Made by a program: the position numbers and the translations under genes
Notes under the pieces: model-generated
The model's input: only the letters and a program-made list of their open reading frames with translations
The model's database searches: none
Told to the model about the DNA's origin: nothing
Source: Clostridium saudiense
GTDB lineage: Bacteria; Bacillota; Clostridia; Clostridiales; Clostridiaceae
NCBI RefSeq assembly: GCF_000577815.1
Contig: NZ_CBYM010000017.1
Coordinates: 1-59,301, forward strand
Length of the DNA: 59,301 nucleotides
Reading direction: 5' to 3'
Shown: in pieces, positions 1 to 8,807 of the stretch
Layout: the number at the start of each line of letters is the position of its first letter
Numbering within the stretch: position 1 is the stretch's first letter

Positions 1-388
1 TACTTACTCCTGTTGCAATTAAAGTAATTATAAGCATTGATAAGTTATCCATTTTCCCTATATTATTATTGACTTTCATTAAATACAAACTATATTGAAC
101 TAATGCTAATAATTCTACAAATAACCAAGCTATAAAAAACCTTCTTTTTACTAGCCCTATTAAAACGTCTTTAGACTTTAACTTAATAACTTCATACCTT
201 TTTTCTAAAATCTCTAAATAAAATAAATCTGAAAAGAAAAGAATAGACAAAAGTGAACTATATGGATCAATAACGCCTCCTATTTCATCAGCATATGCTA
301 ATGGAAAAATTATAGATAATAGCATTACATATATTATACAAATCCATAACTTATATTTACTAACTACAATTACTAAATCCTGCTTCAT
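1..388 (-). CDS. ABC-2 type permease, N-terminal part (gene continues at 59301)
   Basis: The first 129 residues of a membrane protein start at base 388 and read off base 1. The start overlaps the stop of the preceding permease gene (TGATG). Hydrophobic segments follow the first 10 residues and recur later. The frame continues exactly into the one entering at base 59301, giving a 224-residue protein, so the window is probably circular. By position between a permease gene and an ABC ATPase gene it should be the second membrane subunit of a LanE/LanG-like immunity or efflux transporter. The function is inferred from context because I see no diagnostic motif. Confidence 0.8.
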   Translation of the reverse strand, partial: MKQDLVIVVSKYKLWICIIYVMLLSIIFPLAYADEIGGVIDPYSSLLSILFFSDLFYLEILEKRYEVIKLKSKDVLIGLVKRRFFIAWLFVELLALVQYSLYLMKVNNNIGKMDNLSMLIITLIATGVS

Positions 389-1470
389 CAAAAACGTCTC
401 CTTTTCCAAACAACAGTTGCTATCATAAAAATAAGTATTGAAACTATTAATAATGATATTTGATTAATATACATTCCTAAAGATATTTTAGTTTCAAAAA
501 ATATTTCAGGGAATCTAATAAATATACTTAAAGGATGTGTCTTATAATGAATATTACCCTCTAATATTTCTGCACCTATATTAGAATAAAGAATATATAA
601 AATCATAATAGGTATTGTTGGCAGTGGATTTTTAAATATAACTGTTACTAAACTATGAATTGCAAGTGCCATCACTACACTTGGTAAAATAAATATTATT
701 ACATATTTAAAAATATCAAACATGGAAGAATTAAATCCCCACTTATATGCAATCTTCATAGCTAAAAAATTATAAAAAAGAGTTATCACAAATATTACTG
801 GAATCATAGCTAAAAGCCCTGCTATAGCTTTCCCCCCAATATACTTTATAGATGATATGGATTTGGTATGAATCAATTCATATATATCTCTTTTACAATC
901 CTTCATATATAATATTGGAAATAACGCTATCATAAAGAATATTAAGCATACTCCAAAATAATCTACAAACTTTTTAGAAAACCACTCAGTATAATTTTCT
1001 TCTCCTAGTTTTTCTCTAATATAATTATTTGCTTCTTCTATAGTTGCTTGTTTCATATTAGCATCATAAAAAGCATACTCTGCACTCTTATAGCCATAAT
1101 TTTCATCTAAATATTTAGCAAAATCCTCTATACTAATTCCTCGTTTATACTCTTTAATTACCTCTTGAGCTTCATTAGGTTCTACATCTAATTCTTCAAC
1201 TAAATTCTTATAAATTGTACTTAACGCCAGTTGTTCTTTTTCTTTATTATTTACAGGAATATATCCATTCATTATATCTGCATCTGAAATGCTATTTTCA
1301 TCTAAGGTAACAATTTGGCTGTCATTCTCAAAATATTTTACATCTAAATATTGACATAGATTCACATATACATAGAAACAGCATAGTATTAATCCAATAT
1401 AATAAAAGGGTTGTTTTATTATATCTTTAATAGTCATTTTTATTATTCCTCTCATATCCTTTGCCTCCAT
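388..1470 (-). CDS. ABC-2 type permease, first membrane subunit
   Basis: A 360-residue protein with one N-terminal membrane segment, a soluble extracellular-type loop of roughly residues 45-170 rich in charged residues, and then about five membrane segments. This is the topology of ABC-2 permeases such as LanE/BcrB-like proteins, with an enlarged external loop. Several start codons are possible (residues 1, 6 and 12); the upstream one was kept. It lies between a two-component system and a second permease, and its stop overlaps the next start. Together with the ATPase at 58153-59025 it probably forms a self-protection transporter for the peptide made by the 52-58 kb cluster. Confidence 0.75.
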   Translation of the reverse strand: MEAKDMRGIIKMTIKDIIKQPFYYIGLILCCFYVYVNLCQYLDVKYFENDSQIVTLDENSISDADIMNGYIPVNNKEKEQLALSTIYKNLVEELDVEPNEAQEVIKEYKRGISIEDFAKYLDENYGYKSAEYAFYDANMKQATIEEANNYIREKLGEENYTEWFSKKFVDYFGVCLIFFMIALFPILYMKDCKRDIYELIHTKSISSIKYIGGKAIAGLLAMIPVIFVITLFYNFLAMKIAYKWGFNSSMFDIFKYVIIFILPSVVMALAIHSLVTVIFKNPLPTIPIMILYILYSNIGAEILEGNIHYKTHPLSIFIRFPEIFFETKISLGMYINQISLLIVSILIFMIATVVWKRRRF

Positions 1471-1627
1471 TCTTTATTTTAAATTTTACCCTAAACTCCA
1501 AATCCCATTTATATATTTTGCCTTCACTACTTATCTTTAAGTTTATTTTAAATTCTAAATATCAAAAAAAAATCAACTTTTGTAATTTTACAAAAAAAAT
1601 TCCACCCTATTATTTAGGTGAAATTTT

Positions 1628-2830
1628 TTACAAATATAAAGTTATACTAACTATTGCTCCTCCATCTGCTGCATTATAAACTTTTAAATCTCCATCATAT
1701 TTATCACAAAGCAGTTTAGTTATATAAAGCCCCATTCCCATATGTCCTGAAGCATAATTTCTGTTTTTTCTTATCTTTTCACTGTCTATTTCATTAATTA
1801 TTTTACTTTCAAAGCCACAACCATCATCCTTAACAATTAATATAACCTGTTCATCTTCTATATTGATATTTATAGAAACTTCACTGTTAGCAAACCTAAT
1901 TGCATTGGTAATAATATTTTCATAAATCTCTAAAAATATGAACTTATCAATATTAATTTCAAAATCTTCTTTAAATTGATTATGTTGAACCTTTATATCA
2001 ATTCCATTTTTCTTATAAAACACTTTGTTTTCTTCTTCAATATCATAAATTATTTTTAGTGCACTTACCTTTTCATCTTTTCTATCTCGTAGTTTTACCT
2101 CATCTGCTCTTCTCATATATTCCACAAATTCTTTCAATCTTGCAATTTGAACATTACATTTATTAAGTTCCGCTAGCACCTCTTCTTTGGATATGTTGTC
2201 TTCTGGATAAAACTCTAAAATAGTTTCTACATACCCCTCTAATACCATTAGTGGAACTCTTATATCATGAGCTATTGATGCATGAAACTCCTTTTCTTCT
2301 ATAATTCTATTCCACATTTTCTGATTATTATCTATCAATTGAATTCTCATCTTATCAAAAGATTTACACAGCTTACCAAACTCATCCATATAATCATACT
2401 CAATTTCAAAATCTAAATTATTGTTAAATATTTCATTTGCCCCTTTTTCTAGCAACGCTAATGGTTTTTTAAGCTTTCTCTTAAAAAATAAATATGATGT
2501 TATGCTATTTAAAGTTATCGTTATTATTAATAATGTCCATGTTTCTAAAAAGTCACATATCTCTACTATAATATTATCTGATTGACTCATAAAGCTTGAG
2601 CTAATCCTCGGTGCTTCTGTTATATATCCATAATACTTATTATAAAAATCATATATTTCCTTATACTCTTCTATGGTTTTATATTTACTCCATATACTAT
2701 TTTGTATAATTCTAGCCCCATTCATAACTCCTATAGATATGATAACTGATAATAATGATGATATAACTATATAATAAATTAGACTCTTTTTAATTGATAA
2801 TACCCTTTTATTTAGATATTTCCTTATCAA
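1628..2830 (-). CDS. Membrane sensor histidine kinase
   Basis: A HisKA/HATPase kinase with two membrane helices bracketing a short extracellular loop, a HAMP-like segment, and an H-box with phospho-acceptor His near residue 188 (SIAHDIRVPL). The ATP-binding G-boxes DDGCGF and GHMGMGLY follow. I place the start at a TTG at 2830 because GGTGG lies just upstream and the alternative ATG codons would overlap the regulator gene by more than 50 bases. It overlaps the response regulator by 23 bases. Its partner is the OmpR-type regulator at 2808-3500. The likely signal is a peptide such as the product of the nearby RiPP cluster, which is inferred from position. Confidence 0.9.
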   Translation of the reverse strand: MIRKYLNKRVLSIKKSLIYYIVISSLLSVIISIGVMNGARIIQNSIWSKYKTIEEYKEIYDFYNKYYGYITEAPRISSSFMSQSDNIIVEICDFLETWTLLIITITLNSITSYLFFKRKLKKPLALLEKGANEIFNNNLDFEIEYDYMDEFGKLCKSFDKMRIQLIDNNQKMWNRIIEEKEFHASIAHDIRVPLMVLEGYVETILEFYPEDNISKEEVLAELNKCNVQIARLKEFVEYMRRADEVKLRDRKDEKVSALKIIYDIEEENKVFYKKNGIDIKVQHNQFKEDFEINIDKFIFLEIYENIITNAIRFANSEVSININIEDEQVILIVKDDGCGFESKIINEIDSEKIRKNRNYASGHMGMGLYITKLLCDKYDGDLKVYNAADGGAIVSITLYL

Positions 2831-3500
2831 AGCTTTTCCACCTATATCCACTACCCCATTCTGTTTCGATAAAATTTTCATCTGTAAACTCATAAATCTT
2901 TTTTCTAATTCTTCTTATATATTCAGTAACTACTTTAATATCACTATCATTTTCCTCATGCCATAATTTTAAAAATATATGTTCTTTGCTAAATATTTGT
3001 CTTTCATGTAATGCTAATAACTCTATTATCTCATATTCTTTTTTAGTTAAATCTAATCTTTGTCCATTTATAAATACTTCCATTGAAATAAGGTCTATAC
3101 TCATACTCCCTGTATAAATCATCTTATGAGAATACTTTGATCTCTCTTCTCTTTTTAAATTAGAAACTATCCTAGCTTCCAATTCCCTAACACTAAATGG
3201 TTTAACAATATAGTCATCTCCACCAACTAATAATCCATTTACTTTATCTTCTTCTGTAGCTCTTGCTGTTAAAAATAAAATAGGACTTTGAGTAAAATCT
3301 CTTATTCTTTTACATACATCTATACCATTTAGTTTAGGCATATTAACATCTAAAATAACCAAATCTGGAGTACACTTCATTTTATCTAATGCTTCTTTTC
3401 CATCATATGCTGTATATATTTCATATCCTTTTAATAAGAAATAATTTGAAAGCATATCTATTAAATCCAAATCATCATCCACAATTAATAGCTTTGCCAT
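2808..3500 (-). CDS. OmpR/PhoB-family response regulator
   Basis: A 230-residue response regulator. The receiver domain shows the acidic pocket D8-D9-D10, phospho-acceptor D51 (ILDVNMP), T78 and K100 (IVKPF). Residues ~130-226 form a winged-helix trans_reg_C domain ending in the usual GSGYRW motif. An AGGAGG sits five bases before the ATG. The gene opens an operon that continues through the kinase and the two permeases. With the kinase it probably controls the transporter and perhaps the RiPP genes, as in many lantibiotic immunity loci. No direct operator can be assigned. Confidence 0.93.
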   Translation of the reverse strand: MAKLLIVDDDLDLIDMLSNYFLLKGYEIYTAYDGKEALDKMKCTPDLVILDVNMPKLNGIDVCKRIRDFTQSPILFLTARATEEDKVNGLLVGGDDYIVKPFSVRELEARIVSNLKREERSKYSHKMIYTGSMSIDLISMEVFINGQRLDLTKKEYEIIELLALHERQIFSKEHIFLKLWHEENDSDIKVVTEYIRRIRKKIYEFTDENFIETEWGSGYRWKSFDKEISK

Positions 3501-3999
3501 TTTACCTCCTATATACTTCTTTTTTAATTAAATACTTTTACCTTAACCTAGCTTATCTCTTATCCTTAAATACTTGACCTGCATGATCTCAATATCAATA
3601 TACTGGAATTTATCATAAATCCAAAAATTTTAATTCATGAATTAATAAAATTTCTTTTTACTGATATTCAAAATCTCATTTTCCTATTTCTCTTAATGCT
3701 CACATAAATCCCAAAAACAAACATAATTTATCAATAGTTAAACTTCGTACAGTTAAATATTCTCTTTTATCACAAACAAGAACTTATAATTTAACAATAT
3801 AACAAGAAACTTAATAAGTGGCTACCTAATGCAAATTCTAATTTAATACTAACATAAAATTGTAAATTATTCCAATTTTGATTTGTAGTTATTTAAGACA
3901 ATAAAAAAAATCCTTATTTAATATTAATTGAGACTATTATTATAAAAATGAGATTAGTAAATTTGAATGTATTAGGATCAGTATCCGAAAAATTTGAAT
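3501..3999 (-). other. Intergenic region upstream of the two-component operon
   Basis: About 500 AT-rich bases separating the two-component operon from the small gene at 4000-4455. It must hold the promoter of the response regulator. I see no convincing ORF with a ribosome binding site, no strong hairpin and no RNA gene. It is also the border between the RiPP/immunity cargo and the plasmid backbone. Confidence 0.5.
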
Positions 4000-4455
4000 T
4001 TACAACGTTAAGCCAATATTTTTATTAATTAATTGTATAATTATATCTAAATTCTCAATTTCTATCTTATTTCCTCTAGTTGAATAATTTAAATTAGGTA
4101 TTTCTTCTAATAATTTACTTATATTAATAGGCCTAAATACTTCTATAGTTGAAATATCAAGATATAATGCTCCATTATGATTAACTCCGTGCCTAACTTC
4201 AGGTATCTTAAATTTTTTAGATTTTTTTACTATTGCACTTGCAATTATTTGCCTATCAAACTTAAATAAAACAAGCGTATCTCCTGATATATTCATTCCA
4301 TTTCTATAATATAAAAATTTACCTTTTTCATTAACTAAATCTTTTAAAAAAAATTCTCTTTGAACATATGCGTAAGCTTTATTTTTAAACCTTGGTTCAT
4401 CTTTACTCATAGCAAATATTTTTATTTCTTTACAACTTAAATTTTCATCTATCAT
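4000..4455 (-). CDS. Hypothetical protein, possible PUA-like fold
   Basis: A 151-residue soluble protein, not recognised. A GGAGGG ribosome binding site precedes the ATG. The centre (GDTLVLFKFDRQIIASAIVKK) alternates beta strands in the way of EVE/PUA-like nucleic-acid-binding folds, but this is a weak impression. It lies downstream of a small winged-helix gene with 35 bases between, so the two are probably co-transcribed. No catalytic motif is visible. Confidence 0.6.
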   Translation of the reverse strand: MIDENLSCKEIKIFAMSKDEPRFKNKAYAYVQREFFLKDLVNEKGKFLYYRNGMNISGDTLVLFKFDRQIIASAIVKKSKKFKIPEVRHGVNHNGALYLDISTIEVFRPINISKLLEEIPNLNYSTRGNKIEIENLDIIIQLINKNIGLTL

Positions 4456-4490
4456 TTTTTCCCTCCAATTAATATTATTTAAATATAAGT

Positions 4491-4823
4491 CTATATAGGT
4501 TTAACTTGTACATAATACCTTTTACCTAAAGTTATATTTTTATGAACTGCTAGTTCTGATTTTATGTATCCTAACTCTTCAAGTTTCTTTAATTCCCTTG
4601 ATACTGTTGTTTCAGTTATAACCAGCAAACTACTTAAATATTTAACTTTAATTATCCTATTTTCATAATACTTATTTATATATAACAACAAAAATAATAT
4701 AAGCTTCATATTACTATTCAAATCTTTATCAAAAACATATAAATTAGGAACATAGATCCCTTTAAATTTAATTTTAGATACATCTTCTAATAAACATTTA
4801 TTTAAATTATCTTTTTTTGTCAT
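4491..4823 (-). CDS. Small winged-helix DNA-binding protein
   Basis: A 110-residue protein whose residues ~35-105 look like a winged helix: a helix rich in Leu, then KYLSSLLVITETTVSRELKK as the turn and recognition helix, then a wing with KSELAV. This resembles MarR/ArsR-type or plasmid replication-control winged helices. It has an AGGAGG-like site before the ATG. It is transcribed toward the gene at 4000-4455 and lies downstream of the primase-like replication gene, so a role in plasmid control is plausible but unproven. Confidence 0.65.
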   Translation of the reverse strand: MTKKDNLNKCLLEDVSKIKFKGIYVPNLYVFDKDLNSNMKLILFLLLYINKYYENRIIKVKYLSSLLVITETTVSRELKKLEELGYIKSELAVHKNITLGKRYYVQVKPI

Positions 4824-4940
4824 AACCTAAACCTCCTAAATCCTAGAATACTTTTATAACATAGTTCCTTAGTAGTAAATAAAAAATATATAAGAATAAC
4901 CAACAACAAATTATAGGAACCCTATATAAAAATATTATAT

Positions 4941-5060
4941 TTAAATGTCTAAAAATAAAATATATATCAAAGCTAGTAATTTCAATGGTTTAAGATGTTT
5001 TATATTTATGAAATTATTCATGAATACGAGAAAATTACTTATTTTGGAAATTACCTTCAT
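4941..5060 (-). CDS. Small hydrophobic peptide of 39 aa
   Basis: An ORF missed by length cutoffs: ATG at 5060 preceded by a near-perfect AAAGGAGG ribosome binding site, encoding a 39-residue basic and hydrophobic peptide (KISNFLVFMNNF, then LKLLALIYILFLDI). Its second half could span or lie on the membrane. No family is recognised. The surrounding 480 bases (4824-5301) hold nothing else that I can name except a hairpin near 5250-5283. A short membrane toxin or regulatory peptide is possible. Confidence 0.4.
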   Translation of the reverse strand: MKVISKISNFLVFMNNFINIKHLKPLKLLALIYILFLDI

Positions 5061-5247
5061 TAGTTTTTTACCTCCTTTACTTATTTTCTTTTAAATCTTA
5101 TTTTTAGAATTTTTTATAGCACTTTAATATTCTAATACCTGTTAAATTTACTCTTCTTATATAGGCTTATAGACAGCTTGTACATTATTAATATCAATTA
5201 TATTTTTATTCGTATTTCTATTAAAATTATCCTGGAATATTTCTTTA

Positions 5248-5283
5248 AAAGTTTTATGGCCATGAAACTTCTAGCCATAAAAC
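5248..5283 (-). terminator. Hairpin after the primase-like gene
   Basis: A 9-bp stem (TTTTATGGC with GCCATAAAA) around a 13-base loop lies 19 bases past the stop codon of the primase-like gene. On the minus strand it is followed by a short T run, so it may end that transcript, though the U tract is weak. Confidence 0.5.
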
Positions 5284-5301
5284 ACGAACATTAATTTTTT
5301 A

Positions 5302-7134
5302 TCATGGTGGTGAACCTCTATTAATCTCCTTATTATTTTCAATTCTGTTGAATTTATAATTTTCAAAATTTATTTGTTGCAGATTTGTACCAGCTTCTAT
5401 TTTTTCAAATTCAAATTTTAATTGTAATCCATTTACTACTTTAGTTCCTTCTATAACTCTTGCATTTTCTTTTCTATTTGTTCTTTCTTCTTCTAAATTT
5501 ACTACTTTTCTACTCTTATAATATAATGTTATTCCATTTTTATTTTTAGTTAAAAATCCTAACTTCTCTAATTCTTTTAAAAAATTATATACACTTCTTT
5601 CATTTTTAAAAGCTAAATATTCAGCAATTTTTACAACGCCTAAACTTATAAATGCTCCATATGAGTTGCTTGAATATGCTTTAACTATTAACATTAGTAC
5701 CTTTCCTATTTTTTGATCTAATATATCAACTGCATTTTCTATATAATTAAGTGGTAATCTATATATTGCCTTTCCTCTCTTTACAGTTAACTTAAATAAT
5801 CCCTCTTTCTTTTCTAATGTTCCATTCACTTTCTTTGCTAGTTCTTTTAAAGTTGCTACTTTTATTCCAACTTCAGCTATATTAAAGTATCTACCAAAAA
5901 GATTTTGTTTTTCTAGTTCTAAATAAGCTCTATAATGGCGTACTGATCCCTTGTTGTTATAAATAGATTCAACTATATTTCTTGCAATATAGATGCTATT
6001 TATTGCCTTTTTACAGACATTACAACCAAGGCTTAATCCTTCTTCTTCAAAAAGCATTTTTACTTTATCACAAGAAAAATTAGTCCCATTTCTTTTCAAT
6101 GATTTATACTTATTTTCAACTGCTCTTAAACTTTCATCATGTTTCCATTCTATAGCTTTTGTTCTTAGGACTTCCTTAATTTCATTTTCACTATAATTAG
6201 CTTCACTTAGTCCTAATGCTATGCTTACTAAGAAATTATTTCTGTTCCCTTTATCCATTATTGGCATATTTATTAGTGCTTTCACACACTCTCTAGTACA
6301 TTCCATTCCTGGTAAATTTAAAACTTTAGTGCTTTTATTTTTATATTCTTTTATAGATTTTTCAACTTTCTTTTTTGCCTTTTCATAAAGCCTAGTCATT
6401 GCAATTGATTGAATACCAGGTAACATTAATTTTCTTATGTCCCTTTGTTTCTTAGTTAATTTTACTCTTGTTAAATGACCTGTCATTAAGTGCATAAATT
6501 CATCTACTGAAACATAATTAACATATCCACCCTTATAATAAGATCCTGGAGTTTTTATTAATCTGTAGCTTGAATTAACTACGCTTTCATCTACGAATTT
6601 TAAGCCCAGTTCTTCTTTTATTCTTTTATACATTTCTGTATAAATTCTATGTACATTTTTACTTGGCTTTAATCCAAATACTTTTGGATTAACCATTATA
6701 TAAACTGACTTTGAATTATTTATTATAATAGTAAAATCTTCTTCATTTACATTTAATTCCTTCATTAAATACTGAAGGTATTGAGCTACTTCAAATAATA
6801 CATCAAAATTTTCCTTCTTTTTTGATGATTCAAATTCAAGTGTAAATGGATAATATCTATCATCTAATTCTTCAGTTCTTAAATTTCTATTTTGTTTATT
6901 TAAGAAGGTACAAAAACTTTGAAGGCTCATATGACTAAGTTCTTTATTCCATCTATTTTTTATTGGATATTCTAATACTTTTTCTATATGTGTTTCATAT
7001 TTTTTTTCAGCTCTATTTTGAGAAAATTCTCCTGAAACTACTTCATTAATCCCAAAATAATTTTGAACTTCGCCATATTTATTTATCAAATTATATATAA
7101 ACATTTGCTCTATAAAATTACCTTTATCCTTCAA
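5302..7134 (-). CDS. Primase-like replication protein (AEP fold, PriL-like Fe-S domain, winged helix)
   Basis: A 610-residue protein. Residues ~90-205 resemble the archaeo-eukaryotic primase catalytic fold: FTLEFES at 97-103 sits where PriS has its two catalytic acids (here E100 and E102), and LIKTPGSYYKGG at 192-203 matches the family R-x-PGS-x-H motif with D182 before it. Residues 276-380 resemble the PriL C-terminal Fe-S domain: C279/C283, KGNRNNFL, C355, C371 and C374 in the right order. The end (~480-570) looks like a winged helix. It is probably a plasmid replication protein. The expected S-x-H histidine of motif II is not evident, so catalysis is uncertain. Its leader carries an attenuator and an antisense RNA. 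Confidence 0.75.
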   Translation of the reverse strand: MKDKGNFIEQMFIYNLINKYGEVQNYFGINEVVSGEFSQNRAEKKYETHIEKVLEYPIKNRWNKELSHMSLQSFCTFLNKQNRNLRTEELDDRYYPFTLEFESSKKKENFDVLFEVAQYLQYLMKELNVNEEDFTIIINNSKSVYIMVNPKVFGLKPSKNVHRIYTEMYKRIKEELGLKFVDESVVNSSYRLIKTPGSYYKGGYVNYVSVDEFMHLMTGHLTRVKLTKKQRDIRKLMLPGIQSIAMTRLYEKAKKKVEKSIKEYKNKSTKVLNLPGMECTRECVKALINMPIMDKGNRNNFLVSIALGLSEANYSENEIKEVLRTKAIEWKHDESLRAVENKYKSLKRNGTNFSCDKVKMLFEEEGLSLGCNVCKKAINSIYIARNIVESIYNNKGSVRHYRAYLELEKQNLFGRYFNIAEVGIKVATLKELAKKVNGTLEKKEGLFKLTVKRGKAIYRLPLNYIENAVDILDQKIGKVLMLIVKAYSSNSYGAFISLGVVKIAEYLAFKNERSVYNFLKELEKLGFLTKNKNGITLYYKSRKVVNLEEERTNRKENARVIEGTKVVNGLQLKFEFEKIEAGTNLQQINFENYKFNRIENNKEINRGSPP

Positions 7135-7233
7135 AGTTTTTCCCTCCTTTCATCTGATAAATTATGATTTTTGGTATAGTTTCCCCCTCCCCACAATCTA
7201 TCTATTTAAATTGCTCCGTAATATTTTCCGACA

Positions 7234-7269
7234 ATAAAAAAACTCTTAGGTATTTCTACCTAAGAGTTA
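7234..7269 (-). terminator. Attenuator-like terminator in the primase leader
   Basis: On the minus strand ACTCTTAGGTA pairs perfectly with TACCTAAGAGT around a short loop and is followed by seven T residues. It lies about 100 bases before the start codon at 7134 and well downstream of the promoter at 7540-7568. It is therefore inside the 5' leader rather than at the end of the upstream operon, which has its own terminator at 7578-7617. Confidence 0.7.
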
Positions 7270-7397
7270 TATATCAAAACTTATGTTATGCTCTTTAAAA
7301 TCAAATTGAAAATTATCCCAAAACTTCTTTTGGTTTCCTCCTGTCAATTTGTTATTTTTTATATTGCACAAATTTTCACCTTATGCTAGAATATAAG

Positions 7398-7536
7398 CAT
7401 AAAATGAATTTAAAGTTCCAACACTCTGTTTTTTGGTAGTTGCTTTACCAGTTTCAGTTATATAAATTAAGATGTTTGGCGACATTTTAATTTATCGTTC
7501 GGACTTGAAATATGAAGAAGAAATTCTTCTTTTTTC
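7398..7536 (+). ncRNA. Predicted counter-transcribed RNA opposite the primase leader
   Basis: A plus-strand transcription unit in a gene-free region. A promoter-like TTGCAC (7363-7368), a 17-base spacer and TAGAAT (7386-7391) are followed by about 140 bases without an ORF. A 13-14 bp hairpin (ATAAATTAAGATGT with ACATTTTAATTTAT) has a TTGGCG loop, and a terminator hairpin with six T residues ends at 7536. The unit overlaps almost exactly the first 135 bases of the predicted primase mRNA. Such geometry is known from attenuation-controlled plasmids such as pIP501 and pT181. Confidence 0.6.
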
Positions 7537-7539
7537 TAA

Positions 7540-7568
7540 ATTATATTACATTTTTAGAATTAAAACAA
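7540..7568 (-). promoter_or_regulatory. Promoter of the primase-like gene
   Basis: On the minus strand TTGTTT (7568-7563), a 17-base spacer and a perfect TATAAT (7545-7540). The predicted start near 7533 gives a leader of about 400 bases containing the attenuator. It lies just past the terminator of the transfer operon. Confidence 0.6.
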
Positions 7569-7577
7569 TATAATTTA

Positions 7578-7617
7578 GGCAAAAAGTAGCAGTAAATTTT
7601 ATTTACTGCTACTTTTA
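7578..7617 (-). terminator. Terminator of the transfer operon
   Basis: A long perfect stem (AAAAGTAGCAGTAAAT with ATTTACTGCTACTTTT) starts five bases after the stop of the TTRAP-like gene and ends in a T run on the minus strand. It marks the end of the transfer transcript. Confidence 0.85.
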
Positions 7618-7621
7618 AATT

Positions 7622-7846
7622 TTATATATCTTCTTCAATTTCTATAATATTTTTAAAGTCAATTTCTTTAAAGTCGTCATCCGTCATACCTTTAAGCTTT
7701 ATTACAATTTCATTTATTTCAGATTCAATCTCAACTTCATCTACATTTTCTACTACAGATTCCAATTGATTAATTAATTTAATTCTATCATCACAATTAT
7801 AAAAACTCATAATAGTTAATTCTTCTTTATTAAAGCTCTTTTTCAT
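7622..7846 (-). CDS. TTRAP-like transposon-transfer assisting protein
   Basis: A 74-residue acidic protein. The pattern MKKSFNKEELTIMSFYNC, then RIKLINQL, then KGMTDDDFKEIDF matches the small family annotated as transposon-transfer assisting protein (TTRAP, PF14203), found in Firmicute conjugative elements and of unknown mechanism. It overlaps the previous gene by 17 bases and closes the transfer operon ahead of the terminator at 7578-7617. The family assignment is from memory of the sequence pattern. Confidence 0.75.
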   Translation of the reverse strand: MKKSFNKEELTIMSFYNCDDRIKLINQLESVVENVDEVEIESEINEIVIKLKGMTDDDFKEIDFKNIIEIEEDI

Positions 7847-8807
7847 TTACTTTTCCCTCTTTCTTTTCTAATTTATTATTATAATCATCAGCTTTTTTAC
7901 TCGCATCTTCAACTATATCTTTTATATCTTTACTATTATTTTTATCTAATTTCATATTATCATTTATTAATTCTTTTCCTCTTACTAAATCTACTGTCTT
8001 ATTTAAATCAAAATATCTTGCTATTTCTTCTCCACTAAAATAATACCCACTTCCTTCTCCATCATTAGGAATATATGTATTATCTTCTCTAGCTTCAAAG
8101 TGAACTTCAAACTCTCCTTTTTTAAATCCTTCAACAAAAAAAGATGTTCCTCCCTTTATAAAAGAACCATCCTCTAATTTCAAGTCATCTTTCATTGTAT
8201 ATTCTTTAGCATTATATTCTAGCTGCTCTATTTCACTACCAACAACTTTATTTATCTCTTTACTAAGAAAATCATTTAACTCTCCATATAATTTTAACTC
8301 ATTTTTTAACTCTTCAATAGATTGATGTTGACTTTCTTCTGAAGAATATTTTATATCTTCTTTTAAGTCAATAATTCTCCCTTCAATATATCCCTTCTCT
8401 TTTTGTAAATCTATAAAATTTTGATCTCTTTTTAAATCTAACTCTGAATAACCTGATAATTCTATTTTTAAGAAATCATCAAATGAAAATACTGCACAAT
8501 TTCCTTCTATAAAATCATGATCATTTAATTCATCTTTAAATCTTTCTACAAAAGTATCTAACTTTAATCCTTGCTTCTCCATCAACATTTTATCTTCTTC
8601 TGATATTTTTTTTTCATATAATTCAACTAATTTTGGAGTATTAATACTTAAAAATTTCTCTTTTTCTTCATTATCCATTATACAAGTTCCTATGTTTAGT
8701 TTTTCTAACTTACTTTCTTCACTTATATTAAAATCAGTTTTTTCAGTTTTATATTCTGATTTTTTTAAGAATATTTCCTTTAATTTCTCCAATATATTAA
8801 ATTTCAT
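7830..8807 (-). CDS. Conjugation-associated protein with shared C-terminal tail
   Basis: A 325-residue soluble, highly charged protein of no recognised family. Residues ~120-190 are predicted helical or coiled. Residues ~205-275 look like a beta-rich domain (EDGSFIKGGTSFFVEGFKKG onward), reminiscent of small domains found in large conjugation proteins. The last 35 residues contain IKDIVEDASKKADDYNNKLE, nearly identical to the ends of the ArdC-like, ToxN-like and PcfB-like proteins. It overlaps the ArdC-like gene by 11 bases and is therefore translationally coupled to it. A role in transfer or as a translocated effector is inferred from the tail and the operon. Confidence 0.7.
   Translation of the reverse strand: MKFNILEKLKEIFLKKSEYKTEKTDFNISEESKLEKLNIGTCIMDNEEKEKFLSINTPKLVELYEKKISEEDKMLMEKQGLKLDTFVERFKDELNDHDFIEGNCAVFSFDDFLKIELSGYSELDLKRDQNFIDLQKEKGYIEGRIIDLKEDIKYSSEESQHQSIEELKNELKLYGELNDFLSKEINKVVGSEIEQLEYNAKEYTMKDDLKLEDGSFIKGGTSFFVEGFKKGEFEVHFEAREDNTYIPNDGEGSGYYFSGEEIARYFDLNKTVDLVRGKELINDNMKLDKNNSKDIKDIVEDASKKADDYNNKLEKKEGKVNEKEL

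Noticed and set aside
3501..4000. A hidden precursor peptide or RNA near the two-component genes
   Set aside because: I found no ATG with a ribosome binding site and no stable hairpin in this gap.
7150..7360. Leader peptide ORF (TTG start near 7346) ending at the attenuator
   Set aside because: The frame MTGGNQKKFWDNFQFDFKEH onward ends just before the hairpin, but the TTG lacks a ribosome binding site and the GGAGG lies inside the frame with no start codon after it. Too weak to annotate.
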